NCBI GenBank assembly: GCA_027858345.1
Contig: JAQICX010000118.1
Span: forward strand, 1 to 45,599
From: Kiritimatiellia bacterium
Lineage (GTDB): Bacteria > Verrucomicrobiota > Kiritimatiellia > JAQICX01
Direction: 5' to 3'
Length of the DNA stretch: 45,599 nt
In this document: piece after piece, positions 16,506-24,683 of the stretch
Numbering within the stretch: position 1 is the first letter of the stretch
How the letters are laid out: every line of letters begins with the position of its first letter
Translations under genes and position numbers: made by a program
Notes under the pieces: generated by a model
The model's database searches: none
Told to the model about the DNA's origin: nothing
What the model saw: the letters and a program-made list of their open reading frames with translations, nothing else

Positions 16506-16868
16506 TTTTTCTGCCCTTTGGGTTATTATTTTATGTGCTTGGTCGAGTGATGTTACATCTTGTAGCAGCACCTCGGTTTTACATGGTAGTTTATCTACAA
16601 TTTCATCGTATGTGTAAGCGATGTTATTTTCTTCAAAAACTGGTTTTGCCAGGGAACTGAGTAGTGCAGCATGGACCTGTTTGATGCCCAAACGAGCAGT
16701 AAGCATTGCTGAGGCTTTGCCGACAATTTTGTCATGCACTTTGAGTGTGGATGGATCATATTCAGGATGCTCTTTCAGAAAGATTTCAAAATCCAGTAGG
16801 GGATGCAGCCATTTGCCTTCGTGCTCGTATATAATATTTTTATTTTGGTAGACAGTTAGAGATTTCAT
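16491..16868 (-). CDS. DUF1893 family protein
   Basis: 125-residue protein resembling DUF1893 (Thermotoga TM1506-type fold, related to nucleic-acid or deaminase-like folds; function unknown). Family-like features: SLTVYQNKNIIYEHEGKWLHPLLDF at the N-terminus, DKIVGKASAMLTARLGIKQVHAALLS in the middle, and ENNIAYTYDEIVDKL near the end. An upstream in-frame start (16955) was rejected because it would overlap the YjbQ gene by 86 bp and add non-family sequence. The chosen ATG follows the YjbQ stop by one base, so the two are probably coupled. The last residues and stop come from a repeat cluster. Confidence 0.8.
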   Translation of the reverse strand: MKSLTVYQNKNIIYEHEGKWLHPLLDFEIFLKEHPEYDPSTLKVHDKIVGKASAMLTARLGIKQVHAALLSSLAKPVFEENNIAYTYDEIVDKLPCKTEVLLQDVTSLDQAHKIITQRAEKSIKN

Positions 16869-16869
16869 T

Positions 16870-17253
16870 TTATTTAATAAATGCCTTTCGGTTTCTTGGG
16901 CCGTCAAACTCACAGAAATATATTCCCTGCCATGTTCCGAGTTGTAAAATACCATTTTCCACTATTACTTGCAGTGAAACTCCATACATGGATGATTTCA
17001 CATGTGCTGCAGAATTACCTTCATAGTGCGCATAGTTGTTTTGCCATGGAACCATTTTATCAAGTGTGTCGGACATGTCTCGCAAGACATCCGGATCAGC
17101 ATTTTCGTTAATTGTTACTGCAGCTGTTGTGTGAGGTATAAAAATGGTTATGACACCTGTAATGATTTGTTCGTCTCGAACATAGTTTTGAACTTCGGAG
17201 GTTATGTTGATGAAGTCTGTTCGGGCTTTTGTGCTGATTGTTATTGTTTTCAT
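16870..17253 (-). CDS. YjbQ/UPF0047 family protein (secondary thiamine-phosphate synthase type)
   Basis: 127-residue YjbQ-family protein. Conserved motifs are FIPHTTAAVTINENADPDV (40-58), HYEGNSAAHVKSS (77-89) and GTWQGIYFCEFDGPR (106-120); the His residues form the family's active site. E. coli YjbQ has weak thiamine-phosphate synthase activity, but the physiological role is unsettled. The start has AAGGAAA upstream. It is followed directly by the DUF1893 gene in a two-gene operon. Confidence 0.93.
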   Translation of the reverse strand: MKTITISTKARTDFINITSEVQNYVRDEQIITGVITIFIPHTTAAVTINENADPDVLRDMSDTLDKMVPWQNNYAHYEGNSAAHVKSSMYGVSLQVIVENGILQLGTWQGIYFCEFDGPRNRKAFIK

Positions 17254-17313
17254 TGTATTTCCTTCACTTATTTGTCAAGTATTTTAGACTGGATTAACAG
17301 GATTGACAAGATA

Positions 17314-17341
17314 AATATTAATTATTAATGATTAATCATCG
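17314..17341. repeat. Heptamer cluster upstream of the YjbQ gene
   Basis: AATATTA, ATTATTA, ATGATTA, ATCATCG in 7-nt register. Confidence 0.6.
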
Positions 17342-17431
17342 TTTTAGGTTGATATATTTTGTCTTATTAAATTTGAAAAGCCATTCTTTCAAAAATATCA
17401 CCTTTCAATATCAGTCCATCTTTCACTTTTC

Positions 17432-17470
17432 AAACAGAATAAGATGTACACTTGTACTATCTTACTGTTT
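17432..17470. other. Imperfect 39-bp palindrome, function unknown
   Basis: AAACAGAATAAGATGTAC and its near complement GTACTATCTTACTGTTT face each other around a 4-nt centre, with single-base indels. It sits between the divergent YjbQ and cysS genes, more than 300 bp from the cysS start. It could be an operator or a decayed repeat. Nothing else is recognisable in 17342-17631. Confidence 0.4.
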
Positions 17471-17631
17471 TCAAAGCAAAATATGAACTAATCTTGAAAC
17501 CCAGTTTTTGATTTTTACTGCATAAAAACCAGAATGGCTTCCCAAGCAGCAATCCGCAAAGCGTAATTTAACAGTTTGTTTCACAGTCAACGTAAGTTGT
17601 TGTCATAAGCATGTTGTGTGAAAAATGTTTT

Positions 17632-17721
17632 CGGCGGTCAGCGACCGCCGCTACAGTATGAATATACAGTTTAACGGTTAATTGCAAAATTAATGGTTGT
17701 AGCGTCGGTCGGTGACCGACG
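17632..17721. repeat. Head-to-head REP pair (BIME-like) upstream of cysS
   Basis: Left: CGGCGGTC-AGC-GACCGCCG (17632-17650) plus CTAC (17651-17654). Right: GTAG (17699-17702) plus CGTCGGTC-GGT-GACCGACG (17703-17721). Both stems are perfect 8-bp hairpins with the RAYT-locus core. The 44-bp middle keeps traces of the 64-bp unit (GTTTAACGGTTAATTGCAA). Confidence 0.87.
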
Positions 17722-17786
17722 GATATGCCGTCATGCAATGACTCAACCGAAAAATCAAGGTTATTTTGTTATTTCTGTTTTATGAA

Positions 17787-17815
17787 TTGCAAAGAGGTGT
17801 TTTGTTTGATATTAT
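17787..17815 (+). promoter_or_regulatory. Sigma-70-type promoter for cysS
   Basis: -35 TTGCAA (17787-17792), 17-bp spacer, -10 TATTAT (17810-17815). The leader is about 35 nt with AAGGAAG before the ATG. Confidence 0.65.
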
Positions 17816-17855
17816 GCCAAGTTAATGATTTTTGAGAACTAAGGAAGAATAAAAC

Positions 17856-19250
17856 ATGGAATTTTACAATACATTTAGTAGAGAGTTGGAGACTTTTAGA
17901 CCTATAGAAGATAGTCAAGTGAAAATGTACACTTGCGGTCCTACCGTTTATAATTATGCACATATCGGCAATTTTAGAGCTTATATGTTTGAGGACATTT
18001 TGCGTCGTTCGCTTGAGTATCTTGGATATGATGTTATTCAAGTGATGAACTTGACAGATGTTGACGACAAGACTATCAATGGTTCTATTGCGACGGGAGT
18101 ATCTCTTGACGATTATACAAGCACATACAAGAAGGCCTTTTTTGAAGATTTGGAGTCATTAGGTATTGAGCCTGCTGAATATTATCCAGCAGCTACAGGG
18201 CATATTCCAGAGATGATTCATTTGATTGAAACTTTGATTGAACGAGGTAATGCATATGTTTCAGATGATAACTGTGTCTATTTTAAGGTTACAAGTTTTT
18301 CAGACTATGGCAAGTTGGCTCATTTAAATATGGATGGAATGCAGGCCGGAGCTAGAGTTGCTCAGGATGAGTATGACAAGGATAATGTTGCTGACTTTGC
18401 TCTTTGGAAGGCTTGGGATGAGTCAGATGGTGATGTATGGTGGGATTCACCATGGGGTAAAGGTCGTCCTGGGTGGCATATTGAATGTTCAGCAATGAGC
18501 TTTAAGTATCTTGGTGAAAGTTTTGATATTCATACTGGCGGCATTGACAATATGTTTCCTCATCATGAAAATGAAATTGCTCAAGCAGAAGCTGCAACCG
18601 GCAAAAAATTTGTAAATTATTGGTTACATTGTGCTCATCTTAGAGTTGACAACCAGAAGATGTCAAAATCTGTGGGCAATTTTTACACGCTTCGAGATCT
18701 TTTTGACAAAGGGTATGAAGGCAGGGAAATCAGATATGTTCTTTTAGCAGGGCATTATCGTCAGTCACTAAACTTTTCATTTGATGCACTTGATGCCGCA
18801 AAGACTTCGCTTGGTCGAATTGATGCATTCAGACTTCGTCTGAAAGAGTATTCAGCAGCTGGAGATGAAAAAGGTACATTGCCGATGTGGGCCGAAAAAG
18901 CATCTGTTGGTTTTCATGATGGCATCAGTGATGATTTAAATGTGTCAGAATGTCTTGCTGAGATTTTTGATATGATTCATGATGGCAATATTGCAATGGA
19001 TGCTGGAGAGTTAACGGCTGCCGACGGCAAGAAGGTTGATGAGCTGTTTGATGGTTTTAATAAGGTTTTGGGAGTTTTGGATTTACCGGAACAGACTATT
19101 CCTGCCGGTATAGAGGCATTGGTGGTGCAACGTAAAGAGGCTAGAGATAGCAAAAACTGGGCTTTGTCTGACGAGATTAGGGATCAGCTTGCAAGAATGG
19201 GGTGGGAAGTTAAAGATACTCCTGATGGTGCAAAATTGAGAAAAGCGTAG
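17856..19250 (+). CDS. cysS: Cysteinyl-tRNA synthetase
   Basis: 464-residue class I tRNA synthetase charging tRNA-Cys. The zinc ligand and HIGH-type signature are in MYTCGPTVYNYAHIGNFRAYMFEDILRR (HIGN, residues about 33-36). WHIECSAMSFKYLG and HTGGIDNMFPHHENEIAQ carry further zinc and active-site residues; KMSKSVGNF is the second signature near 265-273. A C-terminal helical anticodon-binding region completes the protein. Length is normal. It is followed by a GGGC hairpin and tmk and opens a plus-strand housekeeping block. Confidence 0.97.
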   Translation: MEFYNTFSRELETFRPIEDSQVKMYTCGPTVYNYAHIGNFRAYMFEDILRRSLEYLGYDVIQVMNLTDVDDKTINGSIATGVSLDDYTSTYKKAFFEDLESLGIEPAEYYPAATGHIPEMIHLIETLIERGNAYVSDDNCVYFKVTSFSDYGKLAHLNMDGMQAGARVAQDEYDKDNVADFALWKAWDESDGDVWWDSPWGKGRPGWHIECSAMSFKYLGESFDIHTGGIDNMFPHHENEIAQAEAATGKKFVNYWLHCAHLRVDNQKMSKSVGNFYTLRDLFDKGYEGREIRYVLLAGHYRQSLNFSFDALDAAKTSLGRIDAFRLRLKEYSAAGDEKGTLPMWAEKASVGFHDGISDDLNVSECLAEIFDMIHDGNIAMDAGELTAADGKKVDELFDGFNKVLGVLDLPEQTIPAGIEALVVQRKEARDSKNWALSDEIRDQLARMGWEVKDTPDGAKLRKA

Positions 19251-19272
19251 GGGCGAAAGATTTTTGCCCATA
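19251..19272. repeat. GGGC hairpin with ATAC foot after cysS
   Basis: GGGCGAAA pairs with TTTTGCCC (19251-19269) with one G-T pair; ATAC follows. It nearly matches 20918-20941. It has no strong T-tract after it, so termination is doubtful. Confidence 0.65.
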
Positions 19273-19293
19273 CTAAATAAATAGGAATTAGAG

Positions 19294-19932
19294 ATGAGTA
19301 AAGGTTTATTTATTACTTTTGAAGGGCCTGAAGCAGGAGGCAAATCAACACAGATTGCATTGCTGAAAGAGTTTCTTGAAGAGAATAGTAAAGATGTGGT
19401 TATGACGCGTGAGCCAGGCGGCACTGCTGCTGGTGAAGTTATTCGAAATCTTCTCCAGCATGATAAAGCCGGCGAGAATATGGTTGGTGAAGCAGAGACA
19501 CTTCTTTTTGAAGCTAGTAGGTCACAATTGGTTGCAGAGGTGATACGACCTGCATTGTCGGAAGGGAAAGTTGTTATTTCTGATCGATTTGCAGATTCCA
19601 CTGTTGCCTATCAGGGTTACGGTAGAGGGTTTGGTGTCGAAGCAATAGGGCAGCTGAATGATTTTGCAACGGGTGGATTAAAGCCTGACATAACTTTTTT
19701 GCTTGATATTTCTGTTGAAGATGGTTTTAAGCGTATTGATGATCGGAATGCTGCAAATAATACCAGTAAGGACAGGCTTGAGAGTGAGGCGGTTGAGTTT
19801 CACGAGCGTTTAAGAGATGGTTTTCTTGAGATGGCTGCAAATGAGCCGGAACGTTTTGTTGTTATTGATGCTAAAGGTACGATTGAAGAGATTTACGAAG
19901 AGATTCGTGATTGTGTGAATATGAGATTATGA
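19294..19932 (+). CDS. tmk: Thymidylate kinase
   Basis: 212-residue dTMP kinase making dTDP for DNA synthesis. The P-loop is FEGPEAGGKSTQ (residues 9-20), where the usual last Gly-Lys-Thr/Ser is kept as GKS. The DR motif is in ISDRFADSTVAYQGYGRG, and REPGGT (about 45-50) is typical. Length is normal. AGGA precedes the ATG. It overlaps holB by 4 bp (ATGA), so the two are translationally coupled. The tmk-holB-ricT order is also known in Firmicutes. Confidence 0.96.
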   Translation: MSKGLFITFEGPEAGGKSTQIALLKEFLEENSKDVVMTREPGGTAAGEVIRNLLQHDKAGENMVGEAETLLFEASRSQLVAEVIRPALSEGKVVISDRFADSTVAYQGYGRGFGVEAIGQLNDFATGGLKPDITFLLDISVEDGFKRIDDRNAANNTSKDRLESEAVEFHERLRDGFLEMAANEPERFVVIDAKGTIEEIYEEIRDCVNMRL

Positions 19933-20900
19933 AAGAATCAGAGGCTTACAACAAGTTAATATCCAGTTTTGATGCAAAACGTTTTGCTCATGCATATATT
20001 ATCAGTGGATGCAGCAAGAAAAAGGGTATAGAGTTTGCAAAGAATGTTATGGAGCATATTTTGGTTTCTACTGTTGCCGATGAAGCTCGTAAGGATATTG
20101 TTAGGGAAAAAGTGCAGGACAGAACCGCTTTGGATGCTTTCTGGATTGAGCCGGAGAATAAATCGCGTAGTATTTCTATTGATCAGATCAGGGAGTTTTT
20201 GGATGATGTATATAAGACATCGTATAACCATGGCTGGAAGGTTGCTGTTTTTGTTGATGCAGATCGATTGAGACAGGGGGCTGGCAATGCATTTTTGAAG
20301 ACTCTTGAAGAACCTCCTGACCGCTGTGTATTCTTTTTGATTGTTGAAAACATCAGGTCGTTGCTGCCGACAATTATTTCCAGGTGTCAAACAATTATGA
20401 TTGATGCGGAGGATGAGGTTGATGAAAATTTTGAGTTTTATAGGGAAGTAGTTGATATTTTGGTGGAGAATAGGTCTGAGACACCAGCAGCCAGATTGGT
20501 GTCGGCAATGACGATTGCAAAATTATTTGACGATTTGTTTGGTAAAATCAAGAAGGATATGGTAAAAATGGAGTCAAATTTAGCATCTGATGAAGTTGTT
20601 GAATCAGAGAAGAAGGTGATTGATGCCAGAGCTGAGGCAATGTTCAAGGAGAAGAGAGCTGCAATTATGAAATTTCTTTTCTCATTTTATAGGGATATGT
20701 TTGTTTTAAGTTTGGGCAGTGATGAGAGTATGATAATTAATAAAGCATTTATTGATGATATTAAGTTGTATTTGAATGGTCGCACTGATAAGGGTATTAT
20801 GTTGGACATGCGGTGTTTGGAGAATATCAACAGTATGATGGAGTTGAATGTTCGACCAATTCAGGCCTTGAGAAAAGGTTTTAGTGAGATGAGAGTTTAG
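19929..20900 (+). CDS. holB: DNA polymerase III delta' subunit (HolB-like clamp-loader subunit)
   Basis: 323-residue clamp-loader subunit. Markers: the N-terminal RFAHAYIISG, the stretch SISIDQIREFLDDV, KVAVFVDADRLRQGAGNAFLKTLEEPP and SRCQTI (the SRC motif acting on neighbouring ATPases). The P-loop position reads SGCSKKKG and is degenerate, as expected for the non-hydrolysing delta' subunit. The ATG overlapping the tmk stop was preferred to a TTG 18 bp upstream. The C-terminal part is divergent, as usual in this family. Confidence 0.9.
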   Translation: MKESEAYNKLISSFDAKRFAHAYIISGCSKKKGIEFAKNVMEHILVSTVADEARKDIVREKVQDRTALDAFWIEPENKSRSISIDQIREFLDDVYKTSYNHGWKVAVFVDADRLRQGAGNAFLKTLEEPPDRCVFFLIVENIRSLLPTIISRCQTIMIDAEDEVDENFEFYREVVDILVENRSETPAARLVSAMTIAKLFDDLFGKIKKDMVKMESNLASDEVVESEKKVIDARAEAMFKEKRAAIMKFLFSFYRDMFVLSLGSDESMIINKAFIDDIKLYLNGRTDKGIMLDMRCLENINSMMELNVRPIQALRKGFSEMRV

Positions 20901-20917
20901 GAAAATGGGAAGTGAGA

Positions 20918-20941
20918 GGGCGAAAGATTTTTCGCCCGTAC
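20918..20941. repeat. Perfect GGGC hairpin with GTAC foot after holB
   Basis: GGGCGAAA-GATT-TTTCGCCC (20918-20937), 8-bp perfect stem, then GTAC. It is the second copy of the hairpin after cysS. Confidence 0.72.
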
Positions 20942-20976
20942 ACTGCGATTGAGCAGCTGAAAGTTGTAAAATATAT

Positions 20977-21840
20977 ATGATAGCAATAGTTAAAATTGAA
21001 GATGGTTTGATTGTTCATGCGGATATTCCTGAAAATGTTCAGGTACATTTGGATGAAGATTGTATTGTTCAGAGAGAAAAATGCTTAGATTTTGGTAGTG
21101 TCATAAGAATTGTAGAAGAAGCAGAGGTGAAGTGTGAATGTCCTCATGCAAATGAAAACAATAATACAAATGTAGCACTTAATAAAGTAGTGCGGTCTGC
21201 GACCCTTAAAGACAAGTCTATTGCCCATGAAAACACGATTAAAGCTCGCATGAATTTGGAAAAGTGTGAAAAAAAGGTGAAAGACCTAAAACTGGATATC
21301 AGAATTGTCGGCTTGCGCTACAGCTTTGACTGCAACACTTTTTTTATCACATTTGTATCAGAAAATCGTGTTGATTTCAGAACAATGATTCGTGATTTGT
21401 CAGAGGAGCTAAATACGCATGTTCATATGATTCAAATTGGTGTCAGGGATGAGGCTACTTTAATTGGTGGGCTTGCACCGTGTGGTCAAGTGATGTGTTG
21501 TCGCAGGTGGATGAAACAGTTTGATGCGGTTAATGTTCGTATGGCCAAAACACAGGGTTTGTCTTTGAAGTTAGGTGCAATAACGGGGATGTGTGATCGT
21601 CTGAAATGTTGTCTTCGCTTTGAGAACCAGCAGTATAAAGAGTTGGGGGCAGATTTGCCAAGAGTTGGTATGTTTGTTGAAACTCCCAGTGGAATTGCCA
21701 GAATTGTTGAGCGTGATGTTATGGGTGGTAATCTGAAAGTTTATAATAGAAAAACAAAAGGAACGTTTACATATCATGTAAGTGATGTTAGAATTGCTCC
21801 AAATATTAGAAAAGCAATGGAAAAAGGAGATGAAACATGA
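20977..21840 (+). CDS. ricT: PSP1-domain RicT/YaaT-like protein
   Basis: 287-residue PSP1 C-terminal domain protein. The hallmark stretch IGVRDEATLIGGLAPCGQVMCCRRWM (about 157-182) has the conserved cysteines; a further pair is in MCDRLKCCLRF. In Bacillus, RicT (YaaT) works with RicA and RicF in an Fe-S-containing complex affecting mRNA processing. The extra N-terminal region (1-95) has CECPH. No Shine-Dalgarno site is visible at the ATG. It overlaps the next gene by 4 bp. The order tmk-holB-ricT matches Bacillus, minus the small genes between. Confidence 0.9.
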   Translation: MIAIVKIEDGLIVHADIPENVQVHLDEDCIVQREKCLDFGSVIRIVEEAEVKCECPHANENNNTNVALNKVVRSATLKDKSIAHENTIKARMNLEKCEKKVKDLKLDIRIVGLRYSFDCNTFFITFVSENRVDFRTMIRDLSEELNTHVHMIQIGVRDEATLIGGLAPCGQVMCCRRWMKQFDAVNVRMAKTQGLSLKLGAITGMCDRLKCCLRFENQQYKELGADLPRVGMFVETPSGIARIVERDVMGGNLKVYNRKTKGTFTYHVSDVRIAPNIRKAMEKGDET

Positions 21841-22364
21841 GAATTTTACACCGTTTGTTTAAAGATATTGTTGCTGTAATGCTGTTTTTCTTGAGTTTAG
21901 GGATTATTATTGCATGCTCTACAGAGGGGGGTTGGAATGATTTTGTTTTGGTTCTTGGTCAAGGAAGAATTGACTTTTTGTATTTTGGGTTGGCACTTTT
22001 CTTTACTAGTGTGATCTATGTTTTGTCCGGCATTAATAACGAGAAGCAGGATGATTGTATCTCTATTGAGGGAGAAAATGGTGTGATAACCATTTCTGCA
22101 CAGGCGATTCGCAATTATATAACCAAGTTAGCACCCGAATTCCCATCTGTTATAAAATTGCAGCCAAAGGTAATTTCCAAAAAGAAGTATATAGATATTG
22201 TTGTGATGGTAAGAGTTAAACCAGATCCACAGATTCATGAGGCATGTGAAGTTTTGCAAAAGAAGATTCGTGATACGCTTGCAAATGCACTTGGTATACT
22301 TGAGGTTAGAAAGATTGAGATTAATATTAAAGAAATCTCGGGAAGATACACGGACCAAATGTAG
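21837..22364 (+). CDS. Membrane-anchored Asp23/AmaP-like protein
   Basis: 175-residue protein with two N-terminal membrane segments (about 9-27 and 47-64) and a cytoplasmic domain (about 75-165) of Asp23/DUF322 type, similar in layout to AmaP, the alkaline-shock membrane anchor. The segment GENGVITISAQAIRNYITKLA and the following alternating strands and helix fit that family. It is translationally coupled to ricT through an ATGA overlap. Cell-envelope stress function is inferred from the family only. Confidence 0.72.
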   Translation: MRILHRLFKDIVAVMLFFLSLGIIIACSTEGGWNDFVLVLGQGRIDFLYFGLALFFTSVIYVLSGINNEKQDDCISIEGENGVITISAQAIRNYITKLAPEFPSVIKLQPKVISKKKYIDIVVMVRVKPDPQIHEACEVLQKKIRDTLANALGILEVRKIEINIKEISGRYTDQM

Positions 22365-22367
22365 CAT

Positions 22368-22445
22368 GCTGGCGGAGCCAGCAAGGTAAAGGTTGAGATT
22401 AATAAGGGCTGGCGGAGCCAGCAAGTTGGTGGAATAGCTCCGCAG
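22368..22445. repeat. Two GGC-gga-GCC hairpins with a linking hexamer-like tract
   Basis: GCTGGC-GGA-GCCAGC at 22368-22382 and again at 22408-22422, separated by GGTAAAGGTTGAGATTAATA, then TGGAATAGCTCCGCAGG as at 13657. Sits 4 bp after the AmaP-like stop. Confidence 0.78.
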
Positions 22446-22690
22446 GCATTTTGTTATAGGGGAGAACGTTCCACATCGACTGTGTCCTGCGACTTAAATA
22501 AATAGCTGGGTTTACGGCTCGATAAGCCCACATCGCATCCGCCTACTACGGCACGACAGGGGCGAGGTAACCCCCCTGAAAGCGGGAGGAGTTTGGGTGA
22601 ACTTGCGATGCTTACGATGCTACATTGAACAATAGTAGTGCGACTAGAAGGACATAAAGCGAGGTCTATAAATGCACTACGAATGATTTA
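22446..22690. other. Unassigned 245-bp intergenic sequence, relatively G/C-rich
   Basis: No ORF with coding character. It holds CATCGCA (about 22531) and TGCGATG (about 22604), which could close a long stem, and GCGAGGTAACC / GGGAGGAG, related to the element at 16302-16394. CGGCACGACAGG recurs in altered form at 33020. It may be a structured RNA or a repeat relic; tRNA, tmRNA, SRP and RNase P signatures were not seen. Confidence 0.4.
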
Positions 22691-22725
22691 AGACTAAAAA
22701 CTAAAAGCTAATAACTAATAGCTAC
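22691..22725. repeat. Heptamer repeat cluster
   Basis: AGACTAA, AAACTAA, AAGCTAA, TAACTAA, TAGCTAC in 7-nt register. Confidence 0.82.
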
Positions 22726-22733
22726 GAGGGCTT

Positions 22734-22757
22734 GTAGAGGCGCATTTTAATGCGTCT
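22734..22757. repeat. GTAG hairpin with 9-bp stem
   Basis: GTAG (22734-22737), then AGGCGCATT-TT-AATGCGTCT, one G-T pair. Same design as the RAYT repeats with an unrelated stem. Confidence 0.72.
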
Positions 22758-22852
22758 GAATCTTAATATAAGAGAATTTTTCAAATTCGCGGCTGATAGA
22801 GAAAAGTTGTACACTATAAAGTTGCAATAATAAAAAAACTAAAAAAAAGTGA

Positions 22853-22881
22853 TTAGGAGCTTGCAAAAGATATGGTATTAT
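22853..22881 (+). promoter_or_regulatory. Weak promoter candidate for rpsP-trmD-rplS
   Basis: -10 TATTAT (22876-22881) with a poor -35 TTAGGA 17 bp upstream. The leader would be about 70 nt. A promoter must lie in this gap, but this choice is uncertain. Confidence 0.3.
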
Positions 22882-22958
22882 GTAATGATACGCCGTTTTT
22901 TGGAAGTTATGGATGAAAATCACGTTAAATACGTAAAAAATTCAGGTAAATAAAGAAT

Positions 22959-23207
22959 ATGGCAATTAAAATTAGATTAACAAGAACAGGTGCTAAAAAT
23001 AGTGCATGCTACCGAGTAGTAGTTGCAGACGTTCGCTCACCACGTGACGGGCGTGCAATTGAAGTATTGGGTTGGTATGATCCTAAAAAGGCTGATGAAA
23101 AGTTTGGATTAAAGCAAGAACGCATTGACTATTGGATTGGTCAAGGTGCTCAGGTTAGCCAAACAGTTAAGAGCCTTTTAAAACAAGCAGCAAAGGCTGA
23201 AGCTTAA
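22959..23207 (+). CDS. rpsP: 30S ribosomal protein S16
   Basis: 82-residue S16 of the small ribosomal subunit. MAIKIRLTRTGAKNSACYRVVVAD and VLGWYDPKK are family hallmarks. First gene of the rpsP-trmD-rplS operon. The usual partner rimM is missing between rpsP and trmD. Confidence 0.97.
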   Translation: MAIKIRLTRTGAKNSACYRVVVADVRSPRDGRAIEVLGWYDPKKADEKFGLKQERIDYWIGQGAQVSQTVKSLLKQAAKAEA

Positions 23208-23224
23208 GACAGGCAGTTTTTGTA

Positions 23225-23926
23225 ATGTCACTACATATAGATGTGATAACTATCTTTCCTGGGATGCTTGACGGCTTTCTCAAGGAGAGTATGCTAAAGA
23301 TAGCTGTAGAGAAAAACGCAGTGGAGTTTAATGTTGTGAATCTTCGAGATTTTGCAACAGGTCCACATCGTTCTACAGATGATCGTCCTTTTGGGGGTGG
23401 TCCGGGAATGGTGATGACACCAGATCCGTTATTTAAAGCTATAACTAGTTTGAAGCGGGAAAAGTCGCGGGTTATTTTTATGACACCACGAGGTAAACCA
23501 TTTAAGCAAAGTAGAGCGATAGATTTAGCAGGTGAAACACATCTGATTTTTGTATGTGGTCATTATGAAGGAATTGATGAGCGAGTTGTTGAAAGCTTAG
23601 TTGACGAAGAGATATCGATCGGTGACTATGTTTTGACTAACGGAGTGTTACCCGCGGCAGTTATAATAGACTCTGTGGTTCGCTTATTGCCCGGTGTTTT
23701 AGGCGGTGAAGGTGCGACAGAGGCAGAATCTTTTATGGATGGTTTGCTGGAGTATCCACAGTATACACGGCCGGCAGACTATAACGGTTTAACTGTTCCG
23801 GATGTTTTGTTATCAGGCAATCATGCTGAAATAGCAAAATGGCGTCAGGAACAGGCATATAAAATAACGAAAAATATTAGACCAGATTTATTGGATAATG
23901 AAAACTTAGGCGGAGAGAAAAAATGA
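23225..23926 (+). CDS. trmD: tRNA (guanine37-N1)-methyltransferase
   Basis: 233-residue SPOUT (trefoil knot) methyltransferase making m1G37 in tRNA, which prevents +1 frameshifting. Motifs: [22 protein letters not shown], and the AdoMet-binding knot [15 protein letters not shown]. Length is normal. 17 bp after rpsP; overlaps rplS by 4 bp (ATGA). Confidence 0.97.
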   Translation: MSLHIDVITIFPGMLDGFLKESMLKIAVEKNAVEFNVVNLRDFATGPHRSTDDRPFGGGPGMVMTPDPLFKAITSLKREKSRVIFMTPRGKPFKQSRAIDLAGETHLIFVCGHYEGIDERVVESLVDEEISIGDYVLTNGVLPAAVIIDSVVRLLPGVLGGEGATEAESFMDGLLEYPQYTRPADYNGLTVPDVLLSGNHAEIAKWRQEQAYKITKNIRPDLLDNENLGGEKK

Positions 23927-24282
23927 ACCCCGTAGTAGCAAAACTTAATAGAGAAAATCTTAAGAGTGAAAAAGAGACTTCTTTTGACATTGGTGATAAC
24001 GTAAGAGTTCACTGTAAAATTAAAGAAGGTGGTAAAGAGCGTATACAGATCTTTGCAGGTTATGTAATTGCTCGTGATGGTGTTGGTAATACAGAAACAT
24101 TCACAGTGAGAAGAATTTCTCATGGTGTTGGTGTAGAGAAAGTGTTTCCTGTACATTCACCATTTATTGAAAAACTTGAAGTTCAAAACTCTTCTTACGT
24201 TAGACGTGCAAAGTTATATTTCTTGCGTGATCGTAAAGGTAAGAAGTCTCGTCTTCGTGAGAGAATCAAGGCTAGAAAATAA
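23923..24282 (+). CDS. rplS: 50S ribosomal protein L19
   Basis: 119-residue L19 at the subunit interface. [36 protein letters not shown] is the conserved core, and [20 protein letters not shown] is the basic C-terminus. Coupled to trmD and followed by a strong terminator, which closes the operon. Confidence 0.97.
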   Translation: MNPVVAKLNRENLKSEKETSFDIGDNVRVHCKIKEGGKERIQIFAGYVIARDGVGNTETFTVRRISHGVGVEKVFPVHSPFIEKLEVQNSSYVRRAKLYFLRDRKGKKSRLRERIKARK

Positions 24283-24305
24283 TTTAGTTATTGATTTACT
24301 ACTAA

Positions 24306-24340
24306 AAAGATGGAAGAATATAACTTCCATCTTTTTTTTT
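24306..24340 (+). terminator. Rho-independent terminator of the rpsP-trmD-rplS operon
   Basis: Perfect 11-bp stem AAAGATGGAAG / CTTCCATCTTT with a 7-nt loop, followed by T's (24332-24340). Confidence 0.95.
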
Positions 24341-24462
24341 GGGCAAGTGAAGAATAGAAGAAATAGAAAGATGTTTCGCACGAAGGCACGAAGAGCACAA
24401 AGAAGAAAGATTTAAAGCAATGGTGCAAGGATGCAATGCTGCAAGGGAAAGAGAAGGGAAGG

Positions 24463-24497
24463 CAATTAAAAATTAAGAATTGATAATTAAGAATTGT
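24463..24497. repeat. Heptamer repeat cluster
   Basis: CAATTAA, AAATTAA, GAATTGA, TAATTAA, GAATTGT in 7-nt register. A closely related cluster follows pta (40944). Upstream bases 24341-24462 hold no gene. Confidence 0.82.
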
Positions 24498-24529
24498 GGA
24501 ATGAGCAGAGCTCATGTTTTTATTATGAT

Positions 24530-24653
24530 GCCGAGCTGGAGCTCGGCGTTCCCAGGAATGCTTGCGGAGCCAGCAAAGTCATCCGACCTCTGCTGAGGTC
24601 GGCTACAGAAGAGCCGAGTTTTTCCTTCATGCTCGGCGTTCCCAGAGGTGGAC
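24530..24653. repeat. Composite repeat with three hairpins, shared with 33 kb
   Basis: Hairpin GCCGAGC-TGGA-GCTCGGC (24530-24547) followed by GTTCCCAG; a CTTGCGGAGCCAGC remnant; perfect hairpin CCGACCTC-TGCT-GAGGTCGG plus CTAC (24583-24606); then GCCGAG ... CTCGGC (24613-24637) followed by GTTCCCAGAGGTGGAC. The last unit recurs at 33079-33119. Confidence 0.82.
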
Positions 24654-24683
24654 GAATAACTAACGACGATAAACGAACTTGTT

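Noticed and set aside
16869-16955. Upstream start of the DUF1893 gene
   Set aside because: Would overlap the YjbQ gene; the ATG one base after its stop gives the family N-terminus.
19911-19928. TTG start for holB upstream of the ATG
   Set aside because: The ATG overlapping the tmk stop gives normal ATGA coupling and the family N-terminus.
22446-22690. tRNA, tmRNA, SRP or RNase P RNA
   Set aside because: No T-loop, CCA-proximal or other signature motifs were found; left as unassigned.
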